Shown here: positions 13,801 through 25,870 of the stretch, one piece after another
How the letters are laid out: each line of letters opens with the position of its first letter
Position numbering within the stretch: position 1 is the first letter of the stretch
DNA from: Nezara viridula
Lineage: Eukaryota > Arthropoda > Insecta > Hemiptera > Pentatomidae
DNA length: 64,000 nucleotides
Assembly (NCBI GenBank): GCA_928085145.1
Contig: OV725080.1
Span: 143,396,636 to 143,460,635 of the forward strand
Reading direction: 5' to 3'
Made by a program: the position numbers and the translations under genes
Notes under the pieces: model-generated
What the model saw: the letters and a program-made list of their open reading frames with translations, nothing else
Database searches by the model: none
Told to the model about the DNA's origin: nothing

Positions 13801-16800
13801 TCGCATATGACCATAATAGTTTAGTGCTTCATTTGCTGTTTCGAAAAGTTTAGCATGAATCATATAACAACAAACCATAACACCCGTTCTACCCTGAAAA
13901 AAACAAATAAAAAAAAACATAAGTTGTGAATTGATAATAATACAACAGTATTCCCAAACCTAATTTTAAAAACAAATGAAAAATACGGTTTCACGTAAAT
14001 TCATAACACCACAATCTGAATAGCAGCAAATTTGTTTGTCCAAAGCATGTTGATTGAAATGATGTAACTTCAAATCCCCTCAGATATTATACCTGCATCA
14101 TGGCCATCAGACGGCAATTCCTATTACAAGTTATCATCATCGGGGAATACATATAAATTTTTATTATAAATGTTATCTTTCAATAATATAAAATCCTTGT
14201 AATATATAAAATTTATATTACAAAATTTCATAGGACAGAAATGTAGTTCTTCACAAATTTCAAAATAAATAAATAGATATTTATTTTTGAAGGTTTGGTT
14301 TAATAATTCCAAAAAATATTATTTTTCCTATTATATTTACAAATGGTCGATGATAATTTAAAATTCCAATTATAAAATTGGTCAAGTAAATCCTTGGAGA
14401 AAATTCGAAGATGGATATTATTAATTCAAATTTTGAATTTATATATTTTGAAATGAGAAGAATCTAATTTAGGAGATATTTTTTTTTCTTGGTCAATTAT
14501 AAAAGTTCATTATTGAAAATAAACCAAAACAACTGCACCATTAAATATATAAATATAAAATATTGCCTACCAGGGCTAAGATAATCTCTTACTTTACTTG
14601 GCTCAAAAATAAATAAAAGTCTCTTTCATACACTTAACTGTCAAAATTAGCTATCCCATTGATAAAAATCTCCTGGAATTCTATTCCTCTTGATATTAGA
14701 CATGTACAATCAGTTCCCCATTTCAAACCTCTCCCCATTTACTCCCTTGAAAAAATTGGATAATTTTTTTTTTTTTTTTACTAATAATTAATATGTTACA
14801 ATGGAAAAGTAAATAATCAACTAAGTTGATTGTTAATCAATTGTAATAATTTAATTTAAAAATGTTTTCACTTACCTTTCCAGCTTTGCAATGAACCGCA
14901 GCAACATTATTAGAATCTTGCGACAACCAAGTGTGAACATCCTCACAAAATGGTTTAATTACTTCAATTTTAGGAGGATTGTGATCATCGAAGGGATAAT
15001 TAGCAACCCTTTGCTGAAATTTACTAACATCGTAAGATCGCTCGGAACACCTATGTACACAAAAAATTAAATTACAATGATTTAACCATAATTCTCCTTT
15101 TACTTTTAATAAATCATAGTTTATTAATCATAGTTTCTACTAAAAATCATGAGCAAATCAAAGAAAAGAATGCCATACAGAATTTTTAACACAAATGGAA
15201 CAACAAAGCCATGCTAAGCACTCAATGGCTTAGAAATTTTCAGGGAAAAATGATCCACCTTTAACTAATCTGAATACGAACTTTAAACATGGTTTTATAA
15301 AAGAAATGTTATTGTTTTTATCCAGTGACATCAAAATCTCATTAGATCCATCAAGATAAGGGTAAAACTTATTAATTATTTGGGGATATAGTTTTCATGA
15401 AAATGATAATAGAAGATTGATGTTATAATAGAACAGGAAGAACAAGTAAAAAGTTCCATACCATTCCCAAACTTTTCATTTGTTCAACATTTTGCTTTTG
15501 TCACCTGTTTTCAAAAGTATTTAACTGTTATTAATCCTTAAATTTCTTCTTATTTTATACTACATTATACTGTTTATTATAATATTATACAAATATGATC
15601 ATATTAGCTCTATCGTATTCAAGATAAACTGATTTGTGTTAAATTGTAGAGGGATATGAGTCAGATGTATCTTGGATGCACTGGAGTTAATATGAAGATT
15701 AAGGATAAGTATAAAATCTAATAAACAAAAGTAATGTATCTAAAGTTCATACAAAAACAGTTAAATTCTTTTGAAAATGAATGAATGAACCGAAATATTA
15801 AGCAAATAAAAAGTTGAGAAGTGCTATGAAGTGTTTTTATTCATTCATCCTAGACTTTTTGAAATTGATAACAGCTAGTAGGCAAACTAAATAAAACAAA
15901 TAAATAATATAAGATCTAAAAGGCATCATAAAATAGTACTACTTACAAATTATAAATTTTATAATGGTCCTTATGTTTAGCTTCAAGAAACTTCACTACA
16001 TCATCAATATGATTCCTGTAGACACCTTCCAATTTCTCAGCAGGGAACCCCATGGCGATAAGATTGTTCCTTATATCTGAAAATTTGTAATAAACTTATT
16101 TAAAACGCATACTATAAATCATTTCAGGCAACAAGTTGACTGCCGACCTACCAGATAATTTGCAGTCAATGTTGTGGTATAGGATGTGTTACTACAAATA
16201 ATCTCATAGTTATTTTAGATGTCATGTTCTTAAAACTATGATGAAATTTGTTTCATTTTTTAAATAACCAATATGTATTAAAATCAGAGTCTTTAATAAG
16301 AATATATAATTAAGTTAAAATTACTTTGAAAAGTACCGTAGCAGTCAAAGTGTTAACAACAGAATTACTAATAAAAAATGATGAATCGATCAATCTATCA
16401 AAGAGAGCATCATTATTCAATCAATTATTTAAATTTAATCTACAGGGCTAGGTATGAATTCAGTATAATTTTTTTAAAAATTTGATACCATAATGTGAAA
16501 AAAAATTCTTTCATACAATATAATTATGAATTCCTCAAAATAAAAAGATAATCTAGGGAAAGTAGAGAGGCGTAAATATATAACAGATAAATAAATGACA
16601 TACCCTTACGATATAAAGTTACGATATTAGTTCATTATTATATTTTAGAGTAATATCCGGAATAACTTTATGAAAAGGAATACCTTACGTCAGATGAAGT
16701 CAAGACCAGTTTCATTAATAAACAATATCAAGTTTTGTGTATTTCTTATTAAGCCATCAGGACAATTGAATATAGATTTTGAGTGCATTTTTTATTTATT

Positions 16801-19552
16801 TTATAACAACATACTTAGTAATCAATCAGTTTAAAATACAGAATAACCTTTCGTCCAATAAAATTAGCTCTGTACTTATTTATCCATCAAGTTTAAACAT
16901 TTTATCTCATTTTACGTTTTTCCAAATCAAGTAAATGAGAATATAATTGAATCAATGAACACTCTGTATTAGAACTTAAAAAAAAAAACTCATATTGCAT
17001 AGAATTAAAGTTTTTGAAAGATATTGAATTTTTAAAAAAGAGTGCATAAAATGAGTAAACTTGAAGACTTAAATTCGACTTATACAACTTTTAAAATAGT
17101 ATTAAATAAATTTCTGCATATTTTTTTCTTTTTCCTAGGCCTTGACTTTTAGCTTCTACCACGAGTCTCATAGCAGATCATTAAATGACTGATTTAAAGA
17201 AACTATCTACTGGGATGCGCCTCAAAAGCAGCACTTGTCTGTCAATTAAGCAGTTTCTCTTGTAAGGACTTGTATATTTATTTCTTGTTTGTATATCCAA
17301 GAAAGTAAAGAATGATTCAAGACGAGCCACATCCACAGTAAACTCGCTGTTGCTAAGCTAGAAGATTCTGCTAGACCTGTTTTAAGTAAATGTAATTTTT
17401 TTAGTAATCATGTCGGGTGGTCATCCTGAATTGTTTTTCAGTTCTTCAGGCATCAATCATGCCTAGTTTATTGTTTTAAATCTATTGAGATGCATCTGTT
17501 TTCCTTAAGAAATATGGCCTATTATATATCGTAAAGTAGCAGTAGTTGTAGTTGCCTTAAGGATTTTTTTTTTAATTTATTTCTCTTTAAACTATTTCTT
17601 TACTTGCTTGACAGTACGTTATCCTCCTGGTGGGCAGGGTGGCCGAACGGGCTAACGTGTGTGCAGAGCACCGCCGTTGCCAGGCAACCTGATATATGAG
17701 AGAATTAATATAAAATAGTCACACATTTGTGTCCCAGTACAGGAGGAGTCTTTTAAATCCTCCCTCCCCCCAAACCCTCTGACCCGCGAAAACTCCTTTT
17801 AGCTTTAAAGGCGAGGAAGAGGGAGAAAAGAAAAGAAAAAAAAAGTATGTTATCCTCTGCCTGGAATAATGTTACCTCCTCCTTCGCTTATGCTTCTGCA
17901 ATGTCATTACTGTGGAGTAGTTTGATTTTATGTTGCCATTAAAATAATTTTTTTAAAACAAAATTTTTATGTAAGTGTTGTTATAGGTTTCTATCAGTTT
18001 AAAAATAATTTAAAAACAGATACTTATTACTTAATAATTTACAATCTTTGAATTATGTAACAATGAGAAGTTCAACATCAAGTTTGTATCAATGCGACTA
18101 GATGAGTTAAAAGTTAATATGAACAACAGTAGGCAGGAAAGTCGACTTATATGTTAGTAAGATTTGTCTGTAAAAGCAAAACAGTCGGCTGTATCGGTAT
18201 GGTGATAATTTTCAGCAATACGTCTTTAATTGCAAGAAGAAAATATTATCATAACTGGTTTAATAATTACTTAATTGAAAACTTAAAAAAGAGATAACAG
18301 AAGAAATACCCTAATATACATGAAAATAAAAAATAAAAAAAACGGACAGATTTGATGTCATATGGTCAAAGAAAAAATAAAATAAGGGAAAATTAAAATG
18401 AAGAATTTAAAATGAAATTGCAATAGAAAAAAAAGAAGCAAAATAGAATGATTATCTTTTAAAGTTTTTGGTAGATTATATGATTTTTACCAATAAAAGT
18501 TTAAGGATACCAGTTTACTTTCAAGTTTCCCGGAACCTAGATTAATTTACCACTAATGGAAATTATTGACCTAACACACTAATAAAACCTCCTTTACTGC
18601 TATATCTTGTCTTATAGATGATTGACATCACGGAGAATATTATCTCTTTAAAACTTACAAAAACAAATAATTTAATTGAAAAAAGCAAAAGCCATACAGA
18701 GCAAGAAGTGGAACCAACAAAACAATACACAAATTGAATAATTTACTTATTCCAATTATAATTTACACTATAATTTTAACACTATTTGTTAAGTGAAAAT
18801 CAACTGTAATCAAGAAGTAGACTCACTAACTTAGACAATATTGAGATTCCAAATTACAAGCAACTCTAAAATAAAACAACACACATTCAGTCCAGCTAAA
18901 CTAAATTTGCAAGATTTCAACTAGCACAACTTAATTAAATGTTATCTTCATGGAGAGAAATAAATCAATAGATGTTTGTTTTTTTTTTCTAATGGTCCTA
19001 CATATTAGATGTATACATTGCATCAAAATAAGAAATAAGCCATAAAATAGATTTTTTTTTTTTAAACACAGCAAACAACAAAATATTAGGAAAATTTATA
19101 TACTTTGCTTCGAAATTACTTAAAATCAATACAAAGGTGAATATCTAAATAATAATGAGGTTTATAAATTCACTATCTGAAACAAACGAAAATCATGAAA
19201 AAACCTCACTATCACAAATAATACCGCAATAAAGGAAAAAGAAAAGTATAATATAACAATAAAAAACATACAAACAGGAGCCAGAAAGTAAAAAAATATC
19301 GCAAAATAATGATTTAGATTTAGCAAGACAGTACCCGAACTGCCCTATAAAGAAAATTGTCAAGAACTAAAGCAGAACATATAAACCACTACTAAATTAA
19401 AAATTACTAACTTGCAACATTTAAGTTAAAGTATTGAATCACTTACATGTTAAGTCCAAATTGAATCCATCTTTTGTATAACGTTTTCTTCTTTTGCTGA
19501 CAAGGCCTTTTATAGGGTTTGTTACTTTCATATTTGATATAGTGCTGGCCAT
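4875..19552 (-). CDS. PTEN: PTEN phosphatidylinositol-3,4,5-trisphosphate 3-phosphatase (spliced, nine exons supported)
   Basis: Coding exons on the minus strand: 19447-19552, 15947-16076, 14876-15050, 13786-13893, 13553-13697, 12883-13043, 10210-10367, 8963-9083, 4875-5013. Every junction keeps the reading frame, giving about 414 residues before the last exon (human PTEN has 403). PTEN removes the 3-phosphate of PI(3,4,5)P3 at the inner plasma membrane and opposes PI3K/AKT signalling. Visible marks are an N-terminal basic PIP2-binding-like stretch ending KRRKRYTKDGF, a WPD-type loop DDHNPP (about residue 101), and the P-loop HCKAGKGRTG with Cys about 133 and Arg about 139, split by intron 3. 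A C2 domain follows (GDIKVEFF, FHFWFNTFF, DLDDAHKDKGNKVYPSDF), then an acidic Ser/Asp tail (TPSESSDDTTESS). I chose the ATG at 19550-19552 because it gives the family N-terminus. Donors of exons 4, 7 and 8 are weak (GTTAGA, GTTTGT, GTATAT). The terminal exon is uncertain. Confidence 0.96.
5014..8962 (-). other. PTEN intron 8, 3.9 kb
   Basis: AT-rich intron between the C2-end exon and the acidic-tail exon. It contains an A-run followed by a TA dinucleotide tract at 6751-6771 and a short partial duplication around 6243-6304 (gagctcataaca and cagaaagatacc each twice). No coding remnant is recognised with confidence. Confidence 0.7.
6751..6771. repeat. (TA)n microsatellite
   Basis: Uninterrupted TA dinucleotides after a poly-A run. 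Confidence 0.9.
11630..12470 (+). pseudogene. Decayed mariner-like (DD37D-type) transposase in a PTEN intron
   Basis: Plus-strand open stretches separated by stops. 11650-11853 carries an HTH-like region (QKQQIMSREMGISIRSMSSI). Around 11905 a segment reads NDEKIFTIEEKFN, the first catalytic Asp region. 12096-12383 reads FQQDSGPAHKARSTQQW and ends SPDLNPLDYWLW, holding the second and third Asp. I count 37 residues between those two Asp residues, which indicates DD37D rather than DD34D. The region after 12383 continues recognisably past a stop (EVLCAAIDD). Several stops between 11854 and 12095 make it inactive. It lies antisense in the intron between PTEN exons 6 and 7. Confidence 0.88.
16077..19446 (-). 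other. PTEN intron 1, 3.4 kb
   Basis: Large first intron, AT-rich, splitting the Tyr codon after the GFNLDLT segment. It holds the SINE at 17627-17842 and otherwise shows no coding signal. Confidence 0.85.
17627..17842 (+). mobile_element. tRNA-derived SINE with target-site duplication
   Basis: The head reads GGGCAGGGTGGCCGAACGGG, a box A-like sequence resembling tRNA-Ser/Leu (TGGCCGA..GG). An A-rich tail (gaaaagaaaagaaaaaaaa) closes it. It is flanked by an imperfect direct repeat, agtacgttatcctc (about 17613-17626) and agtatgttatcctc just after the tail, 13 of 14 matching. A second copy in reverse orientation lies at 35235-35424. Confidence 0.82.
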
Positions 19553-19639
19553 TTCTTGTAAACCTATATTGTATGATAACACCAGCTGAGCAAAGCCAAA
19601 TGAGGTCTTCCAAAATCTTTCTGTTGAACATGGAGCAAT

Positions 19640-20650
19640 GTTATTTTCCCCCGATTAGCGAGGTGGAGAGCTAGCCGCTATAAAATAACAAATGGATGGA
19701 ATAAAGATAATTTGAAGTTAATAAATCATATTGATAAAGCTAAAAACAAACTGTCATTAATTTGACATTCTAAAAAGGATTTTGATATGTTAATCTATCT
19801 AATGTCCAGTAAAATACTCTTTATTCAACATAATTACTTGAAATGATAAGATAAGTTGAATACCCCTAAACTTTCAAATTTCAGGAAAGTTCACGATAAA
19901 ACATTAATGATTATAGTAATGCCGAAATACGTTTCTTCATCGGTTCATCTAGCAGTATCAACCATTACAGTGCTACCTTCCGATCTTTCAATTCATTGAT
20001 CAAATACAGATTTCATAGAAATCAGGAATAGATTGATTTAAACACGTAAAACTATCTTTCATCAATATATTTATATATATAAAAGAATAATTTAAGAACT
20101 AGATAAAACATTAAAAACATTGTGGAAACATCAGAATAGTAAAATCGGGTCTATTTTATTTCAATAAGCTTTAATGCATATACATACAAAATAACTTACT
20201 GAAATTTCATTAATATGGTCATTTTTGTGCATGTTCTCGAATCAATCATATAAGCATCTCCTTTGTCCGTAATATTAGCTTTAATCGGCCATATTGAACA
20301 ATATCGATCACTGATTACATGATTGTAGTTAGCAGAATTTTCTTTAGATAAGTAATTTAATGAGATTGAGTTATTAGGAAGAACTTTTCCAGATTATAAA
20401 AAATTATATATTTGTCAAGAGATATCAGAATTAATAATAAACAAGATTTACTAAAACTCAAACAAAAGCGGACTTCATTTCAAATTTGAATTTCAGTGTT
20501 TAATGAAAAATACTATATTTATTGTTCTGTAATTTCGAAAAATGAAAACATAAGCTAAAAATATAGGTTATAAAGTTTTTCTTAATAACTCAACGGTATA
20601 TACTGTATTACAAATGATTATTTTTTATTATAAATTGTAAAAGCAGAAAG
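19640..20650. other. PTEN 5' flank, AT-rich, no gene seen
   Basis: Probably contains PTEN promoter and 5' UTR sequence, but I cannot assign a transcription start or motif. Confidence 0.4.
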
Positions 20651-20653
20651 TTA

Positions 20654-20765
20654 TGGTATGGCCACATATGTGGCAAATATTTGCTAAATTTAGCGGTCAC
20701 TCTACTTGGCCAATCAGGATTATTGAACGCTTTGCCAAATATTTGCCTTATGTGTGGCCCTACCA
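20654..20765. mobile_element. PIF/Harbinger-like MITE
   Basis: 112-bp element with imperfect terminal inverted repeats (TGGTATGGCCACATATGTGG on the left; TGGTAGGGCCACACATAAGG read from the right), both continuing into GCAAATATTTG. It is flanked by TTA on both sides (20651-20653 and 20766-20768), the 3-bp target duplication typical of PIF/Harbinger. No coding capacity. Confidence 0.75.
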
Positions 20766-20769
20766 TTAA

Positions 20770-21630
20770 GAAAAGGCTATTTTAAATACCACATTATTGG
20801 AATATTACTAACTTTTAAACTTAGTGCCAGCAAAACTTAATAGGTACCGGTACATACCGGAAGTGACTAGCTAAAAACTGGTGACAAGAGAGTCACTGAA
20901 GGAAAATAATGATAGAGAGACACCACATCACCTGGTTAAATGGCGACACGCAATGAGGTAGTGGTGTAATGGCTTTTCTTCCCCTCTTGGATTCCTTTTT
21001 CAAGCGACTATACTTGTCATCAGTCTGCTAACTAGTCACTCCTGCTATGTATCTTTTCTTAGAGGTTTCTTAATGCAGGACATAGATCTTACTTGCTGGG
21101 ACATCGCATGGATAGAGCGACCGGTGCCATCGCTCCGGATATCGTGGCAAAGAAGTCGCCATGTATCGTGGCAATATTAAATCAACAATATTTTCATTTT
21201 TACAATAGACTGAGACCTGAATGAATTGTTATTCATAGTCTTCATGTATTAAATCCACATAATATGCGGGAGTTCTGCTTAGATTGCAAGTGGAATATGA
21301 AACATGTAATCAGTTCAAGTACAGAATCCAGACAAGCAGACTACATTGTACATTTGATCGACACTCAGGATAAACTTCAGCGAGCCACAGAAGAGTGACA
21401 AGGAGAACTTGTTCATAAGGCAATGCTTAATAACTGCTACAAGAAAAAGGTCATGACTGTCGCCGTATATGAAAAGGATGTTAGGGATCTAAGAATGATA
21501 TAATGGGGTCGTGGAGAGCGTGGACAACAACTTCTTTTTCTTAAATGACTCTATACTCCACGAGAGATAAAGTCATCTCTCAAAAACAACTACCAGTCAT
21601 CTCTTTGTTGTACCGCTCCTTTTCAGATCC
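20770..21630. other. Unclassified, possibly repeat-derived
   Basis: GC content rises in patches (20850-21170 and 21340-21530), as in the LINE remnants next to it. No readable domain was recognised on either strand. Confidence 0.35.
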
Positions 21631-21639
21631 TTACGTCAA

Positions 21640-21845
21640 GGTTGGACCAAGCGTCATCTCCCGCACCGTCGGCCTTGCGCATCCTTGGTTTGACGACCCA
21701 TCTCTGCCAGCACAGCCATTTGAACATCTTCCTCGGGATTTGATCACCGGTCATTCTTGCCACATGTCCCGCCAACCGTGGTCAACTTATCTTAATGATG
21801 GTGGGGATGTCTGCGTCACTGAAAAAGGCCTTCAGCTCTGAATCA
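21640..21845 (-). pseudogene. LINE remnant, C-terminal end of a reverse transcriptase ORF
   Basis: The minus strand reads RWPRLAGHVARMTGDQIPRK, then KMFKWLCWQRW. This is the L-R-W-x-G-H-V-x-R-M signature that follows the reverse transcriptase domain in many RTE/L1-like LINEs. Only this fragment is recognisable. It is separate from, and differs from, the LINE starting at 22090. Confidence 0.7.
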
Positions 21846-22084
21846 GTTGTGGATCCATGAATTTTCTCAGGGAGAGAGAGAGGCGCACTTTTGTACAAGG
21901 TGCTTCTCTCACTCCTAGCTATTCCCCCACCACTACCTGTCTCAAGTAAGGTAGTAAATTTTCAAGGTAGTCAATTCAAAGTAAATTTTGCCTAGTTTAC
22001 AGTGAAGCAATTGCTAATAGTTTATTTTGTTATCACTTCCTATTCAACAGAAAACGTGACTTATTTTAATCTTCTTTTTCTTAT

Positions 22085-23875
22085 TCAATATGCTCTTCTA
22101 GCTTTTGGTGTAGAGAATTTTGTACAAGGATTTCCATCCGTCTCTGTCGAGGGCTGCTCTCCTGGCTTCAGGCCATCCAATTCCTCTGTCTTTAAGAATA
22201 TTCTTGAGGTTATCTTACCAAGTAATTCCTCTAGGTCGTTTTCCCGCTGGTTTAGCCTCCATAATTTTCTTTGCTGAACGGCGGTCATCCATCCTCATTA
22301 CATGACCGAACCATCGAAGCTGCCCTTTCTCTATTATCTGGTTGAGGGGTTCAATTTTTAGTGTAGTCCGTATCGTTGTGTTACGTATCCGGTCTCTCTT
22401 GGTCTTTCCCTCTATTTTCCTAAGATACCTCATTTCCATGCTTTGGAGGCGGCTGCGATCATGTTGCTTCAGGGCCCAGGATTCGCTTCCATAAGTGAGG
22501 ATAGGGAGGAACGTCGAGCAATAGACGGCTAGTTTTGTTTCTTTTGCCACTTCTCTCTTACTTAAAAACTTCCTATTGATGGCAGAGAACATCCTTCCTG
22601 AAGTGGCAACTCTTTTATTAATTTCGTCTCTGATCTTCCCGCTCTCACTGATCGTCACACCCAAATAATTGAACGTAGAAACCTGCTGTATCATCTCAAA
22701 AAGAATGCGAATCCCAAAATCCTTCTTGCTTCTGGACACCAGCATACGCTTGGTCTTGGAAGTGCCAATGATCGTATTTCTTTTTGCTAACTCTTCTGTC
22801 CAGACATCTAAATTTGCCTGTAACTTTTCTTTACTGTCATCTATTAGCATAATGTCATCAGCAAATGCAGACGATGAACAGTTGACGGTTGCAATTTCCA
22901 ATATCCAAGTAGTGTCTCCCTTGTTTTCCTCTTACATTCCTTAATAACATCATCCATGAAGGTGATAAAATATAGAGGGCTCCCTATGCCTCCCTGCCTG
23001 ACTCCCATTGTAGTGACAAATTCCGCAGATGTTTGATGGGACGTTCTAACATAGATTCTGCAGGTCTTATAGAAAGATTTAATTCTCTGTATAAGAGCCT
23101 CGGACACTTGTTTATTCCGGAGTGAAGCCCATAACTCATTCCAAGGTATCCTGTCGAAAGCCTTCTCTAAGTCTATAAAGCACAGGTAAACCTCTTTATC
23201 GTACTCGATGGATTTCTCACATATTTGGCGTAGTGCAAAGATGTGATCTTGAGTACTCCTGCCTGGTTGGAAGCCACTCTGCTCCTCGTTCTGTTGGTGT
23301 TCTACCTCGTTCCTCAATCGTCTTTCTAAAATACGTGAGTATATTTTACCTAGGACACTCAGCAATGCAATGCCTCTATGATTGGCACATTCTCAAGTAT
23401 CACCTTTCTTGAACATTGTGACAATGGTCGAGATTTCCCAATCTTTAGTAATCTTCTTATCTTTCCAGGCCAATTCTAATACTCTTAAGAGTATTTCGTC
23501 TCCTGCCTCCCCCCTCCCCATATCTAAGCATCTCCGGTGTTATTCCATCATGACCTGCCGCCTTTCCCAGCTTCATCCTATCCAGTGCGTCCCACATTTC
23601 CTCTTTTTCTATCGGGTCGCCTTCTCTTTGCTGCAGCTCCACCCTATCCTCATTTATTTTCTGGAAATTTTCCATTTCTTCGCTCCTATCATTCTCATCC
23701 AGTAACTCTATAAAGTATTCCCTCCATCTTTCCAGTATTCGCTTTGGCTCACTTATTATTTGTCCATCCTTAACCTTTATAAACTTTATAGGTGAATGAT
23801 TAAAAGGAACACAAGGAAGAAAACCGGATTGTCTTTCATGGCTATGACTTGGCGAGGACACGGAGCAACTCACAT
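22085..23875 (-). pseudogene. Non-LTR retrotransposon (RTE/L1-like LINE), reverse transcriptase region, broken
   Basis: Minus-strand reading order: pre-RT segment with KAAGHDGITPEML (23457-23873), RT palm with FIDLEKAFDRIPW, then GVRQGGIGSPLYF (22844-23365). Next come the catalytic FADDIMLI and thumb with LTYGSESWAL, LRWFGHVMRMDD and KRPRG (22215-22901). The C-terminus (GWPEARRAALDRDGWKSLYK) is in another frame near 22130-22230. Disablements seen: frame shifts near 23490, 22900 and 22230, and a TGA in the segment KKGDT-stop-ECANHRGI near 23390. The N-terminal endonuclease is absent, so the copy is 5' truncated near 23880. Clade assignment is tentative. Confidence 0.88.
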
Positions 23876-23899
23876 TAATGTGAGTACAAAACTTTAACT

Positions 23900-24880
23900 T
23901 CCTGCTTTCCTGCTGAAAATCTAACCATTGTTTATTTAAACTTTTTTTGTAGCTTTTGAGTTCTTATATGACTCCTTTAAATATTCCCCTATACTTGTGG
24001 GGCACCCTGTATATGGGTTAAGACTTGTAATAAATAAAATTGCAAACACGCGCCACCCATGGAAAATTTTTACAGGCAAAAAACCAGATGTATCCAATCT
24101 TTTTTCGTATTATTTCATCTATTACTTCTAAACAGTGCATCGAATTGAAAAACTTATTCTTTAAGAAATCAAAGAAAGTTAAATTGTGCCTCGAACGAAT
24201 ACCTGAACTTAATAATTTGATTAAGTGATATGGTCGACAACCACAGTCAACGAACGCTAATTTTTACCAACTTTTGTGAAAATTTGAGACAGATTACTAT
24301 GAATGGCCCTACAGCTTAGAAATGAGTTCTCTAAGAAAAAAAAAATCTCTAAGAATAAATTCCGATTCTGATCATAATCAGATTCCGATCATATCGGAGA
24401 CCAAATAATTACCTTCCTTCATGAAAAAGTTCCCAACAGCAGCTATTTTAAAAAAAAGAAAAACACTTTCTAATGAGAAATATATAAATTAATATCGTGA
24501 CTAGTTTCCATTTTTATGAATTGTATAGATTCTTCAAGGAGACCATAGTGGCTGGAGACCGCAATGCGTCCAGATCTGTAATCGAGATGAATAAAAACAG
24601 GGGTCCGAGAGAAAAAACATATTTTCTTATGCTCAAATAAAAGGTTGTTCGTAAGAATAAATGAAGTTCATTTTTTAAAAATAAATTATCATTCCTCCAT
24701 CAATGCGAGAATCAGTTAGGAGTTGGTAAGAACAAACTGCGACAGGAGTACAAGCTTTCGCATCTCACTGTGGCCCAAAAACTACATAACTTCATCCTAC
24801 GAGCCAACTTTTGCTCTTACATTATATTCTTTGTTTCAGAAAAATAAGAACAAATTTCTTACATTAAAACTTTAAGTCCT
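23900..24880. other. Intergenic, no feature seen
   Basis: AT-rich with no recognisable coding remnant. Confidence 0.4.
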
Positions 24881-24886
24881 GTAAAG

Positions 24887-25375
24887 CATAGGCGGATCTA
24901 CGAGAGGGGGACTTTAGGGTTGAAGCTCCTCCCCCTCCCTCAAAAAAACGATAAAATATAACCATGTTTTATAGAAAAATATTAAAAACTACCTGTTAAA
25001 GTATTATTGTTCGTGTAATTACATTTAATCACTTAAACGCCATATCATACAGGAAGTTGATTTATTTCTTTTTTTTTACAAATTAATTAGCGTTATGATG
25101 TAGAGATGGTTGACCGTTGATATAATATGAGGAGTTGATCGAGGGGTGCGGTCAAATTAATACTAAATTAAATAAGTAGAATTATTTAATTATTGCCGAC
25201 GTTTCGACGCAATTTGTAGGTCTTCATCAGGGCTACAAAAGATGTTTTGTATTTAATTTAGTATTAATTTGACCGCACCCCTCGATCAACTCCTTCTCAT
25301 AATTATCGTTATATATATGAAAAAAAATCTACCGGGCTGAAGTCCCCCCAAAATTAAATTCTTTATCCGCTAGTG
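24887..25375 (+). mobile_element. hAT-type MITE, copy 1 (interrupted by a nested element)
   Basis: Ends read CATAGGCGG on the left and, from the right, CACTAGCGG. The flanks are a perfect 8-bp duplication CTGTAAAG (24879-24886 and 25376-25383), the size expected for hAT. Subterminal G/C-rich blocks include gggctgaagtcccccc. It is colinear with the copies at 34050-34316 and 35578-35864 except for an insertion of about 204 bp at 25097-25300. Confidence 0.85.
25097..25300 (-). mobile_element. Small foldback element with hammerhead-like core, nested in a hAT MITE
   Basis: The borders come from the uninterrupted sister MITEs. The flanks are a 12-bp direct repeat, AATTAGCGTTAT (25085-25096) and AATTATCGTTAT (25301-25312), 11 of 12 matching. 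Perfect 43-bp inverted arms lie at 25131-25173 and 25251-25293. Between them, on the minus strand, CTGATGA (25224-25230) is followed by an 18-base possible stem and then GAAACGTC (25198-25205), as in a hammerhead ribozyme core. The minus-strand 3' tail contains GGTCAACC. Confidence 0.72.
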
Positions 25376-25383
25376 CTGTAAAG

Positions 25384-25870
25384 TGACATCAACGAGAATA
25401 AAATCTAACTGATATTAAAGGCCGTTTAATTATACATTGATATATCGAATTTAATCAAAATCGTTAGAGCCTTTTTTGATAAGATTGTAAAAATGTGTAA
25501 AATCGATTATACAAAGTGGCACTTCTGTTAAGCCAATTTTGAATATAATTAATATATAATAAAATATAATGCAATTTTGAAGCCAATGGAAAATAACAGT
25601 TTAATAACTAATAGTGGTACAATTCATAATCAACGGATCGTAAAATCCATAATCAGCCGATGATATAATAAATAAAACTTTTGTTATTTTAATGATGTTT
25701 ATGATTTGTTAGCTGTCATTTTTTAGCTTTAGCTGAGTTAAAAATGCAATTCAAAAAATTTATAGTAGCTCAACATGGTCAGAAAATAATTTCTATTCTA
25801 AGTTCAGTGGTGGGTGAAAGTTGTGTGTTGCGCGCACTAGATTTTTTTTATACCCCCTATTATTTACACC
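25384..25870. repeat. Rearranged copy of a long interspersed AT-rich repeat family
   Basis: 25384-25555 matches 39476-39640 in direct orientation (shared aaaatcgttagagcc and gtaaaatcgattata). 25580-25860 matches 38650-38900 in inverted orientation (shared caatggaaaataacagttta). The two halves are therefore inverted relative to copy B. No coding sequence. Confidence 0.7.

Noticed and set aside
22669..22944. 91-codon plus-strand open frame
   Set aside because: Antisense shadow of the LINE reverse transcriptase on the minus strand.
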